Origin: JACQAP01 sp035548375
GTDB lineage: Bacteria > Pseudomonadota > Gammaproteobacteria > Burkholderiales > JACQAP01
Reading direction: 5' to 3'
NCBI GenBank assembly: GCA_035548375.1
Contig: DASZTG010000069.1
Span: 1-64,000 of the forward strand
DNA: 64,000 nucleotides
Below are positions 60,194-64,000 of this stretch, piece after piece. The notes below the pieces were generated by a model, which ran no database searches, was not told the DNA's origin, and was given only the letters and a program-made list of their open reading frames with translations. Position 1 is the first letter of the stretch. Each line of letters starts with the position of its first letter. The position numbers and the translations under genes are program-made.

Positions 60194-63079
60194 ATGGAAC
60201 GCATGGCCGAACCCGATCATTTGCTGCTGCAGTTCGATGCATTCGAGCTGAACGAGAGCGACGCACGGCTGACGCGCGCGGGGCAACCTGTGGCGCTTGC
60301 GCCAAAAGCGTTCGACGTGTTGTGTGCGCTCGCGCGCCAGCCCGGCAAGCTGGTCACCAAGTCGGCGTTGCTCGACGCCGTGTGGGGACACCAGCACGTC
60401 AGCGAGTCTGTCCTCAAGTCCACGATCAGCGAGCTGCGTGCCGCGCTCGCGGACGACGCAAGGCAGCCGCGCTTCATCGAGACAGCCTCGCGGCGCGGCT
60501 ATCGATTCGTCGGGCTCTCGCGCCAGGCCGGCGCAACTTCTCTCGTCGATGACGTCGCACCGGCGACTGGCGTGCCGGAGCTCGTCGGTCGCAAGGATGC
60601 GCTCCGACGTCTGCAGTCCTGCTGGGCTACCGCGAAATCCGGACGCAGGCAGGTGTTCTGGATCGCGGGCGAGGCGGGGGTGGGCAAAACGACATTGATC
60701 GAGGCATTCGTCGCAACCTCGGGTGCGTCCATCGTCGCGCGCGGCCAGTGCGTCGAGCAGACCGGCGCGGGCGAGCCCTACTTGCCGGTCCTCGAGGCGC
60801 TCGGCGAGCTGTGCCGCGGCGATACCGACTTGGTCGCGCTGTTGCGGTCGGTTGCGCCGACCTGGCTGGCGCAAATGCCGTGGCTATGCACCGAGGCCGA
60901 GCGCGACGTGCTCGGCCGCTCGCTCGCGGGCTCGGGCCCGCAGCGCATGCTGCGCGAGCTGGGCGAACTGCTCGATCGCTACACGCAGGAACGCCCGCTG
61001 CTTCTGGTGACCGAGGATCTGCACTGGAGCGACCACGCCACCATCCGCCTGATCGATTACTTCGCGCGCCGCCGCAATCCGTCGCGGATCATGTGGCTTG
61101 CGAGCTTCCGGCTGGCCGAGGTCATCTCGGAAGACCATCCGCTGAAGGCGCTGCGGCACGAGCTCCGCATGCACCGCCTGTGCGAAGAGATCCTGCTCGA
61201 CCCGTTCTCGGAGAGCGAGGTCGCCGAATACGTCGCGGAGCGCTTCCCTCACAGCGAAGCGCCCGAGGCCTTCGTGCGCATGGTGCATTCGCATACCGAC
61301 GGGTTGCCGCTGTTCGTCGTCAACGTCATCGAAGATCTCATATCGCAAGGCGAGCTGCGCGAAGATTCCCTGGCGCGATTCGCGCCCGATCGCCTGCAGG
61401 TACCGGAGAACCTGGCCGGAGTCATCGAGAAGCAGATCGCGCGGCTGTCGGACGAGGATCGCAGCTTGCTCGAGACGGCGGCGATCTGCGGCGTCGAGTT
61501 CCGTCCGACCGTGGTGGCGGACGCCCTTGCGCGTGACCCGGCCTGGGTCGCCGCGCGCTGCGAAGCGCTGGCGGGGCAACAGCATTGGCTTGACGTCGTG
61601 GCGGTGTCCACGCGCGCGGACGGATCACTGGATGGCCGTTTCGCTTTCCGCCACGCGCTCTATCGCCACGTGTTTTACCAGCGCATCGGCGGCCTTACCC
61701 GCGCGCAATTGCATCGCGGTGTCGCGGTATCGCTTGCGCGCGCGCAGGCCGCCGGCGCCCCGGTAGCGGCGGCCGAACTGGCGCTGCACCATGAGCGCAG
61801 CCACGACATCGCGGCGGCGTTGCAGCAGTACGCGCTGGCCGCGATCGCGGCCTTGCGCCAGTTCGCGCCCATCGAGGCAGTCAAGTTGACGGCGCAAGCG
61901 CTGGCGCTGTTGCCCCGGCTTCCCGACAACCTCGAGCGCAAGCAGCTCGAACTGACGGTCGTGGCGCCGCGCGCCGTGGCCTGCGCGCAATCGATGGGCA
62001 TCGCGTCGCCGGAAGCGCGCGCCGCGTTCGAGCGCGCCTACGTGCTGTGCGACGTCGTGCCGCAGAGCGGGGCACGCGCCATGGAGTTGAGCGGCCTGGG
62101 CTGGGTTTACTACGCACGCGGAGAGTATGCCCAGGCCCTTGCGGTGGCAACGCGCATCCACGCGCTTTCGCTTGCCCAGGCGGACGGCATGCTCGAGGTG
62201 GCGTCTTCCAATTTGATGGGTGCCACGCTTGCCCACCAGGGCGAGCTGGAATCCGGTCGTCAATGGTTGGAAAACGGCTTGAGGGTTTTCGATGCGCTCG
62301 GCGAGCGCGTGTCGAATTTCCCGACGGTCGTGGACCTCAAGGTCTCGCTGGCGTCCCGCCTGGCGCACGTGCTCTCGCAGCTCGGGCTGGCCGACAGCGC
62401 CCGCAGGCAGGCCGCGGATTCGATTGCTCGCGCGGATGCGATCGAGCAGCCGTATGCACGCATGATCGGGCAGTTCTTTGCCGCGATAGTCGAAGTCAGG
62501 CTGGACGAGCCCGCGCGGGCGCGCGAGCTGGCCGAGGCCATGCAGCAGACGGTGGCCGACCATGCCTTCGTGCAGGGGGACGGCCTGTGGCGCTGGATCA
62601 AGGGCTGGGCGATGGCCAGGCAGGGCGAAGCCGAGCCCGGTTACGCGCTGATCCTCGAAGGCTTCGAGCACCACATGCGTATTAGCATGTTCAGCGGCGC
62701 CGCCTCGGTACTCGGGCATGCCGCCGAGACCGCCCTGCTGCTGGGGCGCGAGGCCGAAGCGCGCAAGCATCTGGAAGAAGGCTTCGCGCTCGCCGCGAAG
62801 ACGGGCGAAGGCATATTCCTCCCCGATCTCCATCTTGCGAGCGCGCGCGTCGCCGCGCAGTCCGGGGATGCGAAGCGGGCGCGTGCAGATGCGACGAAGG
62901 CATTGGACCTCGCTCGTGCGCAACAGGCAGGCTGGCCGGAACTGCAGGCGCTTGTCTGCCTGTGCGAATTGAGCGATGCGAACGCGCAGGACCGGGCAAG
63001 CCTGAATTCCCTGTGCCAACGCCTCACCGAAGGCCGGGAAACCTCTCTCTTCCGGCGTGCGCTCGACCTGGCCGGATAG
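60194..63079 (+). CDS. Winged-helix AAA-ATPase transcriptional regulator with TPR-like repeats
   Basis: A 961-residue regulator. The N-terminus (about 10-105) is an OmpR-type winged helix (VALAPKAFDVLCALARQPGKLVTKSALLDAVWG, VLKSTISELRAAL). A receptor-type ATPase follows (about 130-420) with Walker A GEAGVGKTT (158-166) and Walker B LLLVTEDLHW (about 268). The rest (about 560-960) is helical repeat, TPR-like. This is a large SARP/MalT-like one-component activator that couples ligand or protein contact to ATP binding. ATG 60194 is taken as start, and 60203 is an alternative. Target genes are not evident. Confidence 0.87.
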   Translation: MERMAEPDHLLLQFDAFELNESDARLTRAGQPVALAPKAFDVLCALARQPGKLVTKSALLDAVWGHQHVSESVLKSTISELRAALADDARQPRFIETASRRGYRFVGLSRQAGATSLVDDVAPATGVPELVGRKDALRRLQSCWATAKSGRRQVFWIAGEAGVGKTTLIEAFVATSGASIVARGQCVEQTGAGEPYLPVLEALGELCRGDTDLVALLRSVAPTWLAQMPWLCTEAERDVLGRSLAGSGPQRMLRELGELLDRYTQERPLLLVTEDLHWSDHATIRLIDYFARRRNPSRIMWLASFRLAEVISEDHPLKALRHELRMHRLCEEILLDPFSESEVAEYVAERFPHSEAPEAFVRMVHSHTDGLPLFVVNVIEDLISQGELREDSLARFAPDRLQVPENLAGVIEKQIARLSDEDRSLLETAAICGVEFRPTVVADALARDPAWVAARCEALAGQQHWLDVVAVSTRADGSLDGRFAFRHALYRHVFYQRIGGLTRAQLHRGVAVSLARAQAAGAPVAAAELALHHERSHDIAAALQQYALAAIAALRQFAPIEAVKLTAQALALLPRLPDNLERKQLELTVVAPRAVACAQSMGIASPEARAAFERAYVLCDVVPQSGARAMELSGLGWVYYARGEYAQALAVATRIHALSLAQADGMLEVASSNLMGATLAHQGELESGRQWLENGLRVFDALGERVSNFPTVVDLKVSLASRLAHVLSQLGLADSARRQAADSIARADAIEQPYARMIGQFFAAIVEVRLDEPARARELAEAMQQTVADHAFVQGDGLWRWIKGWAMARQGEAEPGYALILEGFEHHMRISMFSGAASVLGHAAETALLLGREAEARKHLEEGFALAAKTGEGIFLPDLHLASARVAAQSGDAKRARADATKALDLARAQQAGWPELQALVCLCELSDANAQDRASLNSLCQRLTEGRETSLFRRALDLAG

Positions 63080-63250
63080 CCGCAAGTCCCGCAAGTCTTT
63101 GTTCCCGCATCGCTGATCGATCATCGGCGAGGCGGCCTCTGCACGGCCGCGCCACCCGAATCCCGACCGAAACCAGACGGTTTCCGGACGACTTCGCCGG
63201 CGCCGGTTCCCATACTGCGTCCCACGTAAACCAGCCAAACGGAACCGCAG

Positions 63251-63460
63251 ATGACCCTGAACCCGCAACCGAACTACCCGAACTCGCGCAGCTATGTGGT
63301 CAAGGTCCATCGCGATGCCCGCGCGGCCGGCGGCGAGATCGCCGGCCGCCTGGAAAACATGGCTTCGGGCCACTCATTCGAATTCAGCACCGGCGAGCAA
63401 TTGCTGGCCTGCATCGCGCAGGACCTGTCGCCGACAACCAGGGAAGGGGGGATCAAGTGA
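63251..63460 (+). CDS. Small hypothetical protein before the efflux operon
   Basis: A 69-residue protein beginning MTLNPQPNYPNSRSYVVKVHRDA, with a central SGHSFEFSTGEQLLACI and no membrane helix. Its stop overlaps the next start (GTGA), so it is coupled to the efflux gene. I do not recognise a named family; similar short leaders with the YVV(K/R)VHR and F-x6-LL pattern lie near RND or other genes in Burkholderiales. Confidence 0.6.
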   Translation: MTLNPQPNYPNSRSYVVKVHRDARAAGGEIAGRLENMASGHSFEFSTGEQLLACIAQDLSPTTREGGIK

Positions 63461-64000
63461 AGCACGCAACTATTACAGCTACTGCCGCGGCAAGAACGCT
63501 TGTACCGTTCATCGCGCTTGCACTCGGTGCCTGCGCCGGCCTGCCGGAAAGCAACGCGCGTCCGCAAACAAAGGGCGCTGCGCAGTACGCCACGTCGCAA
63601 TCGTTCGCGGCGCCGGCGGCGCAGTGGCCCGCGGATGAATGGTGGAAGTCGTACGGCGACGCGCAACTCGATCAACTCATCGACGAAGCGCTGGCGGGCG
63701 CGCCCAACATCGCGGTGGCCCGGGCGAGGCTGAGTCGCGCAGAGGCGTCGGTGCAAGTCGCAGGCGCCGCGACGAAGCCGCAACTCGGCGCCAACGCCTC
63801 GGCGACCGAGCAGAAGCAAAGCTATAACTACCTGAGCCCGCGCGCCATGACCCCGCAGGGCTGGAATGACTACGGTCGCGCGACGCTGGACTTTTCATGG
63901 GAGCTGGACTTCTGGGGCAAGAATCGCGCGGCGCTGGCCGCGGCGACTTCCGAAGCCGACGCGGCACGGGCCGACGAAGCCCAGGCGCGGCTGACGCTTT
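63457..64000 (+). CDS. RND efflux outer-membrane lipoprotein, NodT type, 3' truncated
   Basis: A GTG at 63457 (GGGAAGGGGGGATCAA site before it) begins a lipoprotein signal ending LALGAC. The mature start has the NodT pattern: AAQWPADEWWKSYGDAQLDQLIDEALAGAPNIAVARARLSRAEASVQVAGAATKPQL, then LDFSWELDFWGKNRAA. The gene runs off the window. It forms the outer channel of a tripartite pump; the inner-membrane and periplasmic adaptor genes should lie to the right. Confidence 0.88.
   Translation, partial: MKHATITATAAARTLVPFIALALGACAGLPESNARPQTKGAAQYATSQSFAAPAAQWPADEWWKSYGDAQLDQLIDEALAGAPNIAVARARLSRAEASVQVAGAATKPQLGANASATEQKQSYNYLSPRAMTPQGWNDYGRATLDFSWELDFWGKNRAALAAATSEADAARADEAQARLTL

Noticed and set aside
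1..64000. CRISPR arrays, tRNA/rRNA genes, transposases, prophage genes
   Set aside because: None found by reading; no repeat-spacer pattern, no cloverleaf with conserved T-arm and no integrase or transposase motifs.

Overview
The window is a GC-rich (roughly 60-65%), densely coded stretch of bacterial chromosome with short intergenic gaps. I see no rRNA, tRNA, CRISPR array, insertion sequence or phage block. The gene set (Tat and Sec exported proteins, OmpA and DUF3187 envelope proteins, PagL, NfeD-paraslipin, adjacent parE-parC, a LysR gene divergent from a DUF2917 gene) points to a Gram-negative betaproteobacterium of the Burkholderiales/Nitrosomonadales type. That assignment is inferred from protein families, not from a marker tree. 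The window cuts one gene at each end: a two-VWA membrane protein on the left and a NodT-type outer-membrane efflux lipoprotein on the right.

Layout. 1-7.8 kb: VWA protein, then a signalling cluster of an RsbW-like kinase, FecR and OmpA periplasmic proteins, a CHASE2-SpoIIE phosphatase, a metallo-beta-lactamase-fold hydrolase and a STAS antagonist; this looks like a complete partner-switching pathway without its sigma factor. 7.9-11 kb: exported DUF1501/DUF1800 pair. 11-17 kb: two unrelated types of nickel/cobalt permease flanking an exported lactonase-like hydrolase and two membrane-anchored beta-propellers. 17-22 kb: Sel1-repeat protein, an enolase-superfamily enzyme, a hydroxypyruvate-isomerase-like enzyme and two very small ORFs. 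22-28 kb: LysR regulator, parE, parC, an orphan type IV pilin-like protein. 28-33 kb: MOSC-rubredoxin fusion, an osmoprotectant-type ABC transporter with fused binding protein and permease, NfeD and paraslipin. 34-38.6 kb: RR-PAS-GGDEF-EAL protein, GNAT, DUF2917, LysR and a frameshifted small membrane-protein gene. 38.9-42.5 kb: DUF3300, DUF2950 and an acidic exported protein behind a set of phased GTCAC repeats. 42.5-50.3 kb: GST, aldo/keto reductase, an inverted-repeat element, cupin-like, DUF945, a small winged-helix protein, a Tat amidohydrolase and a DUF3187 barrel. 50.3-64 kb: TauD-type dioxygenase, CPA1 antiporter, PagL, PssA, SDR, a basic DUF6496 protein, a 27-codon ORF with a near-ideal Shine-Dalgarno sequence, OsmC, a cNMP/FAD oxidoreductase, a metallophosphoesterase, a winged-helix/AAA/TPR regulator and the start of an efflux operon.

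Together the region is mostly envelope stress and signalling (partner switching, c-di-GMP, PagL, OsmC, osmoprotectant import, Na+/H+ antiport) with core DNA topology (topoisomerase IV). The most interesting unexplained items are the self-contained 27-codon unit near 56.1 kb, the pair of MK(x)L(x)ESLLR mini-ORFs near 21.7 kb, the MOSC-rubredoxin fusion, the phased repeats before DUF3300 and the partner-switching/FecR/CHASE2 cluster.
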